64,000 nt of DNA, taken from the NCBI GenBank assembly GCA_050296515.1, contig JBNKRJ010000033.1:4001-68000 (forward strand), given 5' to 3'. The stretch is from NBLH01 sp050296515. GTDB lineage: Bacteria; Bacteroidota; Bacteroidia; Bacteroidales; NBLH01. The position numbers were made by a program, and so were the translations under genes. Position 1 is the first letter of the stretch. Every line of letters starts with the position of its first letter. The notes beneath the pieces were generated by a model that was given only the letters and a program-made list of their open reading frames with translations, had not been told where the DNA came from and searched no databases. Shown here piece after piece: positions 7,547 to 15,524 of the stretch.

Positions 7547-8731
7547 ATGAAACTTATTGACAGAATTGAACAACTTAACCAAATAAGCTCACTTTATCAG
7601 CAGGATTTTTTGTTGAGCTGGAAAAAAAGTGGGAGTGATCTCAGAATGATATTTGAAATTGCAAGTATTTTAAAAGGAATGCGTCACCAGAATATTTCAC
7701 CAAAGGTTTTTGATTCGGGATTGGCGGTATCTATTTTTAGAGATCACTCAACAAGAACTCGTTTTTCTTATGCATCTGCTGCAAATATGTTAGGCCTGGC
7801 AGTTCAGGATATGGATGAAACAAAATCGCAAATTGCTCATGGAGAAACCGTTAGAGAGACTGCTAACATGATTTCGTTTTTGAGTGATTTTATTGGAATC
7901 AGGGATGATATGTATCTTGGCGAAGGCCACAAATACATGCAGGAAGTAGCTGATGCTGTGACTGATGGACACAAAAATGGGGTTCTTGATCACCGACCAG
8001 GCATCATTAATTTACAGTGCGATATGGATCACCCAACCCAATCAATGGCAGATGCACTTTATTTAAGAGAATATCTTGGGAAACCATCTGAACTAAGAGG
8101 TAAAAAGATTGTAATGAGCTGGGCGTATTCACCAAGTTACGGAAAGCCACTTTCGGTTCCACAAGGAATTATTGCAGTTATGAGCCGTTTTGGAATGGAT
8201 GTAGAGCTTTGCTATCCTGAGGGCTATAACCTGATTCCTGAAGTAGTGGATGTTGCTAAAAACATGGCAAAATATTCTGATGGAAACTTTAAAGTAAGCC
8301 ATTCAATGGAAGATGCAGTCAAAGGTGCCGACTTTGTTTATGCAAAAAGCTGGGCTCCTTATCACGTTATGGAAGAGCGAACCAACCTTTTAAAAAATAA
8401 AGATACTAAGGGGCTTGAAGAGCTGGAAAAATTATGCCTTGCTGAAAATGCCAGGTACAAGAACTGGGAATACAATGAGGAAAAAGCAAAACTTACAAAA
8501 AATGGTAATGCTTTGTATATGCATTGTTTACCAGCTGATATTACAGGTGTTTCCTGCAAAGAAGGAGAAGTTAGCGCCGGTATTTTTGAAAAATTCAGGA
8601 CGCAAACTTACATTGAAGCCAGCTATAAACCTTATATTATTGCTGCTATGATGTTAGCCTATAAGTTTGAACATCCTGCTCTTATTTTAAAAGAAATATT
8701 GGGAATTAAAATGAACAGGGTCGGCTTATAG
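7547..8731 (+). CDS. ygeW: Knotted carbamoyltransferase YgeW family
   Basis: A 394-residue aspartate/ornithine carbamoyltransferase-superfamily enzyme. It has the carbamoyl-phosphate site STRTR (68-72), HPTQ (162-165) and the second-substrate motif HCLPA (326-330). The length and the 'DxxKSQIAHGETVRETANM' loop match YgeW (about 396 residues) rather than ArgF or acetylornithine carbamoyltransferase (about 310-340), so an arginine-biosynthesis role is unlikely. In Escherichia coli ygeW travels with ygeX and ygeY in a gene set reported to support anaerobic purine/urate breakdown; here only ygeY accompanies it. The amino acid or amide it uses cannot be read from the sequence. Confidence 0.88.
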   Translation: MKLIDRIEQLNQISSLYQQDFLLSWKKSGSDLRMIFEIASILKGMRHQNISPKVFDSGLAVSIFRDHSTRTRFSYASAANMLGLAVQDMDETKSQIAHGETVRETANMISFLSDFIGIRDDMYLGEGHKYMQEVADAVTDGHKNGVLDHRPGIINLQCDMDHPTQSMADALYLREYLGKPSELRGKKIVMSWAYSPSYGKPLSVPQGIIAVMSRFGMDVELCYPEGYNLIPEVVDVAKNMAKYSDGNFKVSHSMEDAVKGADFVYAKSWAPYHVMEERTNLLKNKDTKGLEELEKLCLAENARYKNWEYNEEKAKLTKNGNALYMHCLPADITGVSCKEGEVSAGIFEKFRTQTYIEASYKPYIIAAMMLAYKFEHPALILKEILGIKMNRVGL

Positions 8732-8733
8732 CG

Positions 8734-9102
8734 CTAATGAAAAACTAACTTGTTTACAATAAGTTTGTTGTACAAGAATCTTGTTGCGAAAAGAAGTCCA
8801 AAGTTTAGTTGAAAAAAAATAAGGGGCCAGATTTTCCAGACTCCTTGTGATATACAATAAATAAATAATAGATTGCATAGTAAATAACCTGTTCCTGCAA
8901 TTATATGGAATATTGTTTTGTGTTTGATTGATGCGTAAGCAAAAACAGACATACTTAACCCAATTAAAGTAATATCCCACAATGCAGCAGGGAAATTACC
9001 ATAGGAACTTCTTATATAAAAGTCTAATGTGTTTATTATCAGGCTGAAAAGTGAAGTGGTGATAACTGAAATTATTACAGGTTTACTTAAATATTTTTCC
9101 AC
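8734..9102 (-). CDS. Small four-TM membrane protein
   Basis: A 122-residue hydrophobic protein with four predicted membrane segments (about 8-28, 39-58, 65-85 and 90-110), a short basic N-terminus and KLIVNKLVFH at the end. It resembles small integral membrane proteins of unknown role and shows no motif I can name. The gene converges on ygeW, with only two bases between the stop codons, so both rely on a shared or read-through termination arrangement. Hydrophobicity and open frame support it as real. Confidence 0.65.
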   Translation of the reverse strand: MEKYLSKPVIISVITTSLFSLIINTLDFYIRSSYGNFPAALWDITLIGLSMSVFAYASIKHKTIFHIIAGTGYLLCNLLFIYCISQGVWKIWPLIFFQLNFGLLFATRFLYNKLIVNKLVFH

Positions 9103-9349
9103 TTTAAATTAGTTTTGTTTTAAAAATTGCGGTGCAAATTACGTTATATTGGATGACAGTTTTTTTTAAATTCCATAAATGGATAAGAAAAGTTGATTAG
9201 AAAACTCAAATTAATTGTTACTTGTAATTTTTGGAAGTTTAAACTAATGCAAAATCAAATTTTGGGTTTATGGATATATATTGCAGGAATTTATATTTTT
9301 ACAAAACTTAGATGTAATAGAAGTTTTACAATCATTTATTAAAAGCAAG

Positions 9350-10249
9350 ATGCAAGAATCCATTTTAAGGTTTTTTCAATCAATTCAAACACCTGGTCTA
9401 GACAAGTTTTTTACTTATATCACCATGTTGGGTGAGCAGTATTTCATTATTTTAATTGTTGCCTGGATGTATTGGAATTACTCTAAAAAGGAGGGGTTTA
9501 TACTTACTTTTCTTTTTATTGTCTCAAGCATGGTAAATACGCTAATGAAAGCTATTGTTCATACTCAACGTCCATTTCAAAAACTTGATAACTTTGAGGC
9601 CCAGAGAGTTCACACTGCCGAAGGAGCCTCTTTCCCAAGCGGGCATACGCAAGGTGCCACAACATTATTTATTTCTCTTGCGATGGTTTTTAAAAACAAA
9701 ACTTTTACCACCATTGCTATAATACTTGCCTTGCTGGTTGCAGTTTCTAGAATGTACCTTGGTGTGCACTGGCCAATTGATGTTATTGGAGGACTAGCAC
9801 TTGCTTGCATGGTTGTTTTTGTTTTGTACAATTATTTGCACCGCTTGTATGAAGAGCCCAGGAAATTTTACCGGTTTATAACCTTTGTATTGCTGATTTT
9901 TGCTGTTATTGTTATTGTGATGCTTGCTCTAAATGATTTCTATTTGACTGAACCAATTGATTTAAAAAATTATTACCGACTTCTTGGGGTTTCAGCAGGA
10001 GCAGTTATTGGTTTTATTTTTGAAGAGAAAAACTTCCCGTTTTCTGTTGATGAGAAAAGGTTGGTAAAGTGGTTTAGATATATAATTGGTATGGCAGGAA
10101 CAATTGGCTTATTGGTTGGGTTAAAATATGTTTTGCCTAATAATGCTTTTGGTGTTTTAACAAGGTATTTTTTAATCGGTGCATGGATAAGTGGAATTTA
10201 TCCGGTTCTGGGACAAAAAATCAGACTTTTCGTTAAAGAAAAAAGATAA
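9350..10249 (+). CDS. PAP2 family membrane phosphatase
   Basis: A membrane-bound acid phosphatase of the PAP2 superfamily, acting on lipid phosphates such as undecaprenyl pyrophosphate or phosphatidic acid. The three catalytic motifs are intact: KAIVHTQRP, PSGH and SRMYLGVHWPID. Six or more membrane helices are visible, plus an extended C-terminal half with about four extra helices, longer than minimal PAP2 proteins. The frame is open back to a TTG at 9281, but the ATG at 9350 gives MQESILRFFQSIQ followed by the usual LDKFFTYITMLGE, so it is my choice (299 residues); the true start remains uncertain. Substrate is inferred only. Confidence 0.88.
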   Translation: MQESILRFFQSIQTPGLDKFFTYITMLGEQYFIILIVAWMYWNYSKKEGFILTFLFIVSSMVNTLMKAIVHTQRPFQKLDNFEAQRVHTAEGASFPSGHTQGATTLFISLAMVFKNKTFTTIAIILALLVAVSRMYLGVHWPIDVIGGLALACMVVFVLYNYLHRLYEEPRKFYRFITFVLLIFAVIVIVMLALNDFYLTEPIDLKNYYRLLGVSAGAVIGFIFEEKNFPFSVDEKRLVKWFRYIIGMAGTIGLLVGLKYVLPNNAFGVLTRYFLIGAWISGIYPVLGQKIRLFVKEKR

Positions 10250-10559
10250 GCTATTTAACTCTAAAAAGCTTAATTCGTTCAGTAAGATGTTTAGCTGAAT
10301 TCGACAATTCATTGGCTTTTGCATAAATACCAATACTACAGCAAGTATCAGGCGCTTTAAGCTAATGTTCTGGATGATGTTACCCGTTTTTCGAGAGATC
10401 AGTTAATTTATTGAATGCAATAATTTTAAAGCTCGCAAGGTTAAGGATTGTTGCTCTGTTATGCCCTTAAACAAATATAACTGAAAATTTTGTAAATATT
10501 CGGTCAATTGGATAGATTAATTGCTTAGAGTTGAGAGTAATGCAAAGACAGTTTTAATC
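10250..10559. other. Gene-free gap with a possible coding remnant
   Basis: No intact gene. On the minus strand, one frame ending near 10254 reads a short peptide with ANELSNSAKHLTERIKLFR just before a stop; this resembles the extreme C-terminus of methyl-accepting chemotaxis proteins but is interrupted by a stop about 35 codons upstream. It may be the tail of a lost gene or chance. No start or other domain is left. Confidence 0.25.
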
Positions 10560-12623
10560 TTATTCAATATCAAATAATTTCTTGTCTACTCTTGATTTGT
10601 AATCAACTTCCCGAATTAGCATTTTAATTGTGGTATTATTGCTTTCAATTTTTTTAAGATAAGGGTAGAGAATTTCCTTATCTTCGTCACGCATGTATTT
10701 GCTATAAGTAATCGTTCGTTCGTTGAAATAGGCTTGATCTTTAACTATTCTTTTATACCTTATTCCTTTATCAACATCATAATAATCAATAATGTGCTGT
10801 CTGGCAGGATTGTCTATCTCAACCCTCCAGACATAGGCTCCATTTAATGTATCTGCACTAACCAGGTTGGCCTTATATTGCCAGTCTTTGTATTTCATTT
10901 CTGGCACAAATGGCGATTTGTACTTAAGTATTTCAAGACGCATTCCCCGAAGCAGTTTTTTCCCTTGCATTGTGCTATCCTGTCCAATTTCACCATTGTA
11001 AATTTGTTGATGCATAAATATGGTGTCTTTATTTGGACGAATCATCCTACGTTCAGTAAAAAACTTATTTTCTGCTTTGTGCATTATTTCCCCTTCAACA
11101 AAAAGTTGTTTCTCGCTGGGCAAATCATAGATGGCACCATACTTAATAGTAACATCCTTAATTTTTCGGATGTTTTGCTCGCCTCCAACAGCTGTAACGA
11201 AGTTATCGATTACTGAAAAGCCATTAAACCCCTTTGGGATTACTTTTTTTAATGTCCCACCAAGTTCGTAAAGTTCAATTCTAAAGTTTTTACAAAGTTT
11301 TATAAAATCGTTTAACGATTGATACCATCGCCCGGGAATTTGAAATAACGAGGAGTTGTAATTCAGGTATTTAGCAGCAAATGTCCGCATCGCATTTTTA
11401 TCCGTTTTATTAATGTCATCAATAAAATAGGCATAATAATCATTCGAAAGATTATTAATAATGCTATTGACAATTAACCATGATAAATAGGCGTCTGTTG
11501 TTTTTCTTGTTTTAAAATCCTCAATAATTTTTGTTTTGGCAGTGTTTAATTTTTCATCCGTATATTCCGCCTTTGTGATTACTGAAATTGTAGAAATTAT
11601 AGCTTGAACAACCTGATTGATAGAGTCTTTTTCCAATCGCACATTCAACTGATAGTTCCCTGTGATTTTATCCGATTCAAAACCTGCTTCTATTTTGCTT
11701 GCTAATTTTAGTTCTTTAACCAGTTTCTCCGTTAATAAATCAATGAATAAGGCACTTAAAAGCTCTGCCTTTTCAGAGTTAAAAGTAAATGGATGCAGCG
11801 CAAATGGAAACAAAATCTTAATATTTGTTTTTCCTGTTGGGATGGTATCAAAAAAAACAATTTTGGGTTCGTTTAGAGGAATTAATTTGTAGCTCGATTC
11901 AGGCACATCTTTCTTTTTCCAACCTGATAAGGCTTTGTTTGCCAGTGTCTTGACAGAGTCAAGAGAGATGTTTCCCATTACAAGCAGATAACTGTTGTTT
12001 GGTTTGTAAAAGCGCTGATAAAAATCCTGGTACTTTTCGAGATTAATTTCATTAATTTTCGAAACCTCAGCATGTTTTAATATCGGGTGCTCCTTCCCGT
12101 AAATAATGCTTTTTGTGATTTTGTCAATCCTGTCTGTGGGTAGTTTTTGCAGGCTGTCGGAGTAGGATAGAATATTTTTTTTTGCCTGTTCAATTTTAGC
12201 AGGTTCAATAACGGGTTTTTGAAACAAATCAGAGAATAAATACATAGCTGTATCAAGACTTTCTGATGAACAGTTTGCAAAGTAACCGTGTATATCTTTG
12301 TTTAGCTCAACATTTAAATCTTTTAAACCAGAGTTTGACCATGGAGATGGTAATTTGAAGTCATTAAAATTTCTTAATTCAGCATCAACAGATAGCAATT
12401 CCTGATAGTTTTTTGCAACGTAGCCTGGTAAATTAGTGTATGCTCTGATGAAAAATTTACTGGTGTCCTGGGTTGTAAGGCAAATGACATTAAGGCCATT
12501 TTCGAGTTGTGTGCTGCGATAATTTTTGATTTTAGATAGCTTTCCCTGATCAAAACCGTCATTTTGGGCAACCAAAAACTGACAAACGAACAAAGAAAAT
12601 ACTAGAAAAAAAAGTAGTCTCAT
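10560..12623 (-). CDS. M16-like protein without zinc motif, with C-terminal lipid/lipoprotein-binding-type domain
   Basis: A 687-residue secreted protein (signal peptide ending LVAQ, about residues 1-19). Residues about 35-440 follow the M16 (insulinase/pitrilysin) fold, with typical FYKPNNSYLLVMGNIS and SELLSALF-type segments, but the HxxEH zinc motif expected near residue 60-80 is missing, so it should be proteolytically inactive like the non-catalytic subunit of two-component M16 enzymes. Residues about 465-687 form a separate beta-rich domain (FVTAVGGEQNIRKIKD, then GEIMHKAENKFF), similar to LolA-type lipoprotein-sorting or DUF4292 domains. It is last in a likely three-gene minus-strand operon. 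No active M16 partner lies in the window. Confidence 0.8.
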   Translation of the reverse strand: MRLLFFLVFSLFVCQFLVAQNDGFDQGKLSKIKNYRSTQLENGLNVICLTTQDTSKFFIRAYTNLPGYVAKNYQELLSVDAELRNFNDFKLPSPWSNSGLKDLNVELNKDIHGYFANCSSESLDTAMYLFSDLFQKPVIEPAKIEQAKKNILSYSDSLQKLPTDRIDKITKSIIYGKEHPILKHAEVSKINEINLEKYQDFYQRFYKPNNSYLLVMGNISLDSVKTLANKALSGWKKKDVPESSYKLIPLNEPKIVFFDTIPTGKTNIKILFPFALHPFTFNSEKAELLSALFIDLLTEKLVKELKLASKIEAGFESDKITGNYQLNVRLEKDSINQVVQAIISTISVITKAEYTDEKLNTAKTKIIEDFKTRKTTDAYLSWLIVNSIINNLSNDYYAYFIDDINKTDKNAMRTFAAKYLNYNSSLFQIPGRWYQSLNDFIKLCKNFRIELYELGGTLKKVIPKGFNGFSVIDNFVTAVGGEQNIRKIKDVTIKYGAIYDLPSEKQLFVEGEIMHKAENKFFTERRMIRPNKDTIFMHQQIYNGEIGQDSTMQGKKLLRGMRLEILKYKSPFVPEMKYKDWQYKANLVSADTLNGAYVWRVEIDNPARQHIIDYYDVDKGIRYKRIVKDQAYFNERTITYSKYMRDEDKEILYPYLKKIESNNTTIKMLIREVDYKSRVDKKLFDIE

Positions 12624-12657
12624 TTTTTTAATAAAATACAGTTAATCAGTTGGTTGA

Positions 12658-12990
12658 TTAATTATTTTTGCCTCGTAATCCATTAAAAATACTCAATACC
12701 AGGCTGAGTAATAAAGCGGCCCAAAAGCCATCAACTACAAAGCCAGGAATCAAAATTCCTGCCAGTTTAACCATGGCGGCATTTATTATCAGCAAAAATA
12801 AACCCAGGGTAAACAGGGTAATTGGAATGGTAAGTACTACCAAAATTGGCCTGACAATGGCATTGATTACAGCCATTACTATGGCAACAATCAGGGCTGT
12901 TATAAAACCGTTTACCTCAATTCCAGGAATTAAATAAGCACCTAGTATCACTACCAGTGCGCTAATTATTAGGTTAATAATGGTTCTCAT
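12658..12990 (-). CDS. Phage holin family-type membrane protein (YvlD-like)
   Basis: A 110-residue integral membrane protein made of four hydrophobic helices, with the family pattern INLIISALVVILGAYLIPGI and AVINAIVRPILVVLTIPIT. The family (DUF360/PF04020, 'phage holin family 4') is named for topology; chromosomal members such as YvlD are not phage genes and are linked to envelope stress. It sits three bases downstream of the SecD-P1-like gene and 34 bases upstream of the M16-like gene on the same strand, so co-transcription is likely. No phage context exists here. Confidence 0.88.
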   Translation of the reverse strand: MRTIINLIISALVVILGAYLIPGIEVNGFITALIVAIVMAVINAIVRPILVVLTIPITLFTLGLFLLIINAAMVKLAGILIPGFVVDGFWAALLLSLVLSIFNGLRGKNN

Positions 12991-12993
12991 GTG

Positions 12994-13446
12994 TTATTCA
13001 GTTAATGTTTTAAATAGCTTTTCTACTTTTTTATCATCAAAATTACCTGTAATTTGCACTTTTCCACCTGTTATTTCTTGTTGAATTATCGGAGCCATAA
13101 GCAACTCATTATCCACTAGTATGGCCAACATCTTTTGAAGATTGCTGGCAGTTAATGCAGCAAACTTTTTTGCTCCAACCGAATTCATTTCAAGCATTAT
13201 AATGGGCGAATTTGTATAATCATCATGCGATTTTATTACAAAATCAATGTCATTTTGAGTAATTTCTGTTTTTGGATTCAAATAAATCTTTCTGCCATCC
13301 ATTTCCATCTCTTCATAACCTTCAGTTATTTCACTTTCTGCCAGACGAAAGGCGATTTGTGCATTTTTTGAAACTGGTAATTTTTCTTCGTTGCTGCACA
13401 TTGGTATAAGCAAGATGATGGTAAGTAGCAGACTAGTTATTTTCAT
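12994..13446 (-). CDS. Lipoprotein with a stand-alone SecD P1-head-like domain
   Basis: A 150-residue lipoprotein (signal ending at Cys17, PMC). The mature part, from IAFRLAESE to the end, matches the P1 head region of SecD: the segment SVGAKKFAALTASN, then LAILVDNELLMAPIIQQEI and TGGKVQITGNF, is the hallmark of SecDF periplasmic loops. No transmembrane exporter part is present, so this is not SecD itself. In SecDF the P1 domain captures emerging proteins at the periplasmic face; a chaperone-like role in the envelope is an inference. First gene of the presumed operon with the holin-like and M16-like genes. Confidence 0.8.
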   Translation of the reverse strand: MKITSLLLTIILLIPMCSNEEKLPVSKNAQIAFRLAESEITEGYEEMEMDGRKIYLNPKTEITQNDIDFVIKSHDDYTNSPIIMLEMNSVGAKKFAALTASNLQKMLAILVDNELLMAPIIQQEITGGKVQITGNFDDKKVEKLFKTLTE

Positions 13447-13530
13447 GTTTTAAGGTATTATGAGTCTTTTTATTAGACGTTTATTCGGTTGTTTACACCA
13501 AAAAAAGATTTACTTCGCAGAGTCCTGTGG

Positions 13531-13596
13531 GATTCCTTCATCGCACCTCCTCGGAATGACGTCATTGCGAAGACGAGGCGCGAGGATGAAGCAATC
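13531..13596. repeat. REP-like imperfect palindrome
   Basis: The left half starts GATTCCTTCATCGCACCTCC and the right half ends GAGGATGAAGCAATC; the two are imperfect reverse complements centred on GACGTC (about 13558-13563). The unit is clearly richer in G+C than its surroundings. Its form (CATTGCGA...GAAGCAATC) matches a repeat type seen between genes in many unrelated bacteria. It lies between two divergent-end genes and may also stop transcription. Confidence 0.7.
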
Positions 13597-13663
13597 TCTT
13601 ACATAGAGAATATAATCAAAGGTATAAACTATTGTATAATCATATTTTATTTTAATTCTTCAC

Positions 13664-14746
13664 TTAAATATTTAGTATATGTTCGATTTTCTCAAACTTA
13701 CAATAAATTTTGGTTTTTCTGAGTTCTTCAATCGCCTTTTCTAATTCAAATTTATTTTGTGAAACGGTGTAAAACCAGTTTTTATTACTAAGATAAACCG
13801 CTAAATATTCTTGTTCAGTTTGCCCGGGTGTGGGGATTAAAATTGCACTTTTTTTAAGTGTTACTAAATCCATAATGCTGGAATATCCTGAGCGACAAAT
13901 AATTATATTGGTTTTAAGTAACAGGCTCTTGAGCTTATTTGTTTCCAAATGATTTAAGAATTGAATATTTTTAAATGGAGATTTTGACTCAGAACCGGGG
14001 TTTCCTTGAACAATTAATGTTTTATAAGCCGTTTTCGAAATTTGTTGGGTCAATATGTCTTCTAGAATGGTTCGTTGTGGTTCCGGCCCTGAAAGAATTA
14101 CTAAAATATCATACTCTGCCTTAAACCTGTCAGGTTTCTCAAAACCTGTCAGGTTTTTTCGTGGTTCAGATTTAAATCTTGACAAAATCCCAATATATTT
14201 AACATTTTGGGGCTTCTTGCCTGGATGTGATAATTCACCAGCCAGGTTATTTTCACCTTCTAAATCTGGTACCCAGCATTCATTATATTTATTTATAAAC
14301 CTGTGATTTATTTTATTAATAAAGGGCTCAAAAAAACAAAGTTTTTTAGGACTTTTTATCCAAAGCTGGTGGGTGATGAAAATGCTGTGTGCATTTTTGT
14401 TCCACAAGCCATATCTGTTGTCAGAAATTACAATATCTATTTTGTGTTTTTTGATGATTTTCTTTAAAAACTGGTGCTCTTTATGGATACCCCAAAGTAT
14501 TTTGGGTGAAGATGTAAGCATTTTTAAAACCATCGGCCCTTTCTTAGAGTATTTTATTGCTGGTGAGGGAATTACAATGCTTTTAAGATTTGGAAAATGC
14601 TCTTGCAAGAATAACAAAGGAGCTTTATTAGCTCCTATAATTACTTCAAAATTTGCTTCTAAAAGTCGATTGATAATTTCTATATCTCTGGAAGCGTGAC
14701 CAAGGCCCCAATTTAACGGAGATACTAGTACCCTTTTATTCAACAT
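13664..14746 (-). CDS. GT-B glycosyltransferase (MurG/UGT-like)
   Basis: A 360-residue cytosolic glycosyltransferase. The N-terminal signature VLVSPLNWGLGHASRDI and the C-terminal donor site CRSGYSSIMDLVTLKKSAILIPTPGQTEQEYLA identify the MurG-like family that is common in Bacteroidota as an uncharacterised 'glycosyltransferase' of envelope glycan synthesis. An unusual segment PRKNLTGFEKPDRFKAEYD joins the two Rossmann domains at about residues 195-213; it is encoded by a palindromic repeat (two copies of AACCTGTCAGGTT, 14123-14157) that has become part of the frame without breaking it. The gene is nine bases from the lipoprotein gene upstream (14755-15405) and may be co-transcribed. Confidence 0.85.
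   Translation of the reverse strand: MLNKRVLVSPLNWGLGHASRDIEIINRLLEANFEVIIGANKAPLLFLQEHFPNLKSIVIPSPAIKYSKKGPMVLKMLTSSPKILWGIHKEHQFLKKIIKKHKIDIVISDNRYGLWNKNAHSIFITHQLWIKSPKKLCFFEPFINKINHRFINKYNECWVPDLEGENNLAGELSHPGKKPQNVKYIGILSRFKSEPRKNLTGFEKPDRFKAEYDILVILSGPEPQRTILEDILTQQISKTAYKTLIVQGNPGSESKSPFKNIQFLNHLETNKLKSLLLKTNIIICRSGYSSIMDLVTLKKSAILIPTPGQTEQEYLAVYLSNKNWFYTVSQNKFELEKAIEELRKTKIYCKFEKIEHILNI
14123..14157. repeat. Two copies of a 13-bp palindrome inside a coding sequence
   Basis: AAACCTGTCAGGTTT (14123-14137) and AAAACCTGTCAGGTTTT (14141-14157) are two near-perfect palindromes 18 bp apart. Read in the frame of the host glycosyltransferase gene they give NLTGFEKPDRF, an insertion at the linker between the two domains. 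The same CTGTCAGGT core occurs in the intergenic hairpins at 5619-5640. Confidence 0.75.
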
Positions 14747-14754
14747 AAAAGGTT

Positions 14755-15405
14755 CTATTTCAATTTAAACGTAATATCCGAATTATATTCAGGCCGAATA
14801 ATCTCAAACATACTCCCCTTTAATTCTGCTCGTTTATTATCCGATGATAAAGTGACGTTTGGGTTGTCAATTTTCTTAACTTTTCGTTTAAAGTTAAAAA
14901 TAACAGCGTATTTATAATAATCTTTCATTGACTCCATATCTTTATTGCCTGAAATATCTTTATCCGATTTTGGTCCGGAATACATCAGTGTTTTCTTGCC
15001 TTTTTTTGTAAAATAAACATGCGGTTCATCGCTAATGCTTTTGCTTACAGCAGTGTTTTGAGTATTCGATGCATTCAAAGCTGTGTTTAGTTCTTCCAAA
15101 TCCTTAAAATCATAACTCATAAATAAGGTTTTGGTTCCTTTTTCCCATCCATATTGTATGTTTTTAACTCCAACACTGTCAAGCTTATATGCACTTTCTT
15201 TGAAAACAAAGTCCAAAGAGTCTTGCATCTCTTGCATTGATGTTCCTGAGCTATCCATTCCTGCCATCATTTCCAAGAAGCTCCCCATGTCGATAGATAA
15301 CTTTGCCGAGCCCGAAAAATCTTTGTTGAAAGTGTATTCTTGTGTGATTGTACAACTTGTTATAAACGCGATAATAAGAAGAAAAACAAACGATTTTATT
15401 TTCAT
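14755..15405 (-). CDS. Hypothetical lipoprotein
   Basis: A 216-residue lipoprotein (lipobox ITSC, cysteine 18). The mature protein has a Met/Ser-rich stretch at about residues 44-65 (SFLEMMAGMDSSGTSMQEMQ) and then beta-rich sequence with a FKDLEELNTALN helix. It has the general look of Bacteroidota envelope lipoproteins that share a repeated 'KGKKTLMYSGP' type hairpin; no catalytic site is visible. A -7-like box at 15434-15441 precedes it, and the next gene on the strand, the glycosyltransferase, begins nine bases after its stop. Function unknown. Confidence 0.7.
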   Translation of the reverse strand: MKIKSFVFLLIIAFITSCTITQEYTFNKDFSGSAKLSIDMGSFLEMMAGMDSSGTSMQEMQDSLDFVFKESAYKLDSVGVKNIQYGWEKGTKTLFMSYDFKDLEELNTALNASNTQNTAVSKSISDEPHVYFTKKGKKTLMYSGPKSDKDISGNKDMESMKDYYKYAVIFNFKRKVKKIDNPNVTLSSDNKRAELKGSMFEIIRPEYNSDITFKLK

Positions 15406-15433
15406 ATCTATTTCAAATAAGATGATTTTTAAT

Positions 15434-15441
15434 CAAAGATA
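15434..15441 (-). promoter_or_regulatory. -7 box for the minus-strand lipoprotein gene
   Basis: CAAAGATA is the reverse complement of TATCTTTG, an exact TAnnTTTG match, 29 bases before the start codon at 15405. No TTG -33 element is seen at the right distance. It lies back to back with the plus-strand promoter at 15459-15489. Confidence 0.4.
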
Positions 15442-15458
15442 GGTTTTATTGGCTTAAG

Positions 15459-15489
15459 TTTGAATTTTTGCAACAATCCATTAATTTTG
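15459..15489 (+). promoter_or_regulatory. Complete Bacteroidota-type promoter
   Basis: TTTG at 15459-15462, a 19-bp spacer and TAATTTTG at 15482-15489 reproduce the full -33/-7 arrangement known for the Bacteroidota primary sigma factor. It lies 36 bases before the ATG at 15525. This is the best promoter match in the window. Confidence 0.7.
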
Positions 15490-15524
15490 CAACCTGAAAA
15501 CTACGCAAACTAACCAGAACTGTT

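Noticed and set aside
7547..8731. Arginine-pathway ornithine or acetylornithine carbamoyltransferase
   Set aside because: The length (394) and inserts match YgeW, and no arginine-biosynthesis genes are next to it.
10250..10360. Chemoreceptor pseudogene on the minus strand
   Set aside because: About 20 residues resemble an MCP tail, but there is a stop shortly upstream and no other domain remains; kept only as a note on the gap.
12658..12990. Prophage holin
   Set aside because: Only the family name is phage-like; no phage structural, lysis or integrase genes occur in the window.
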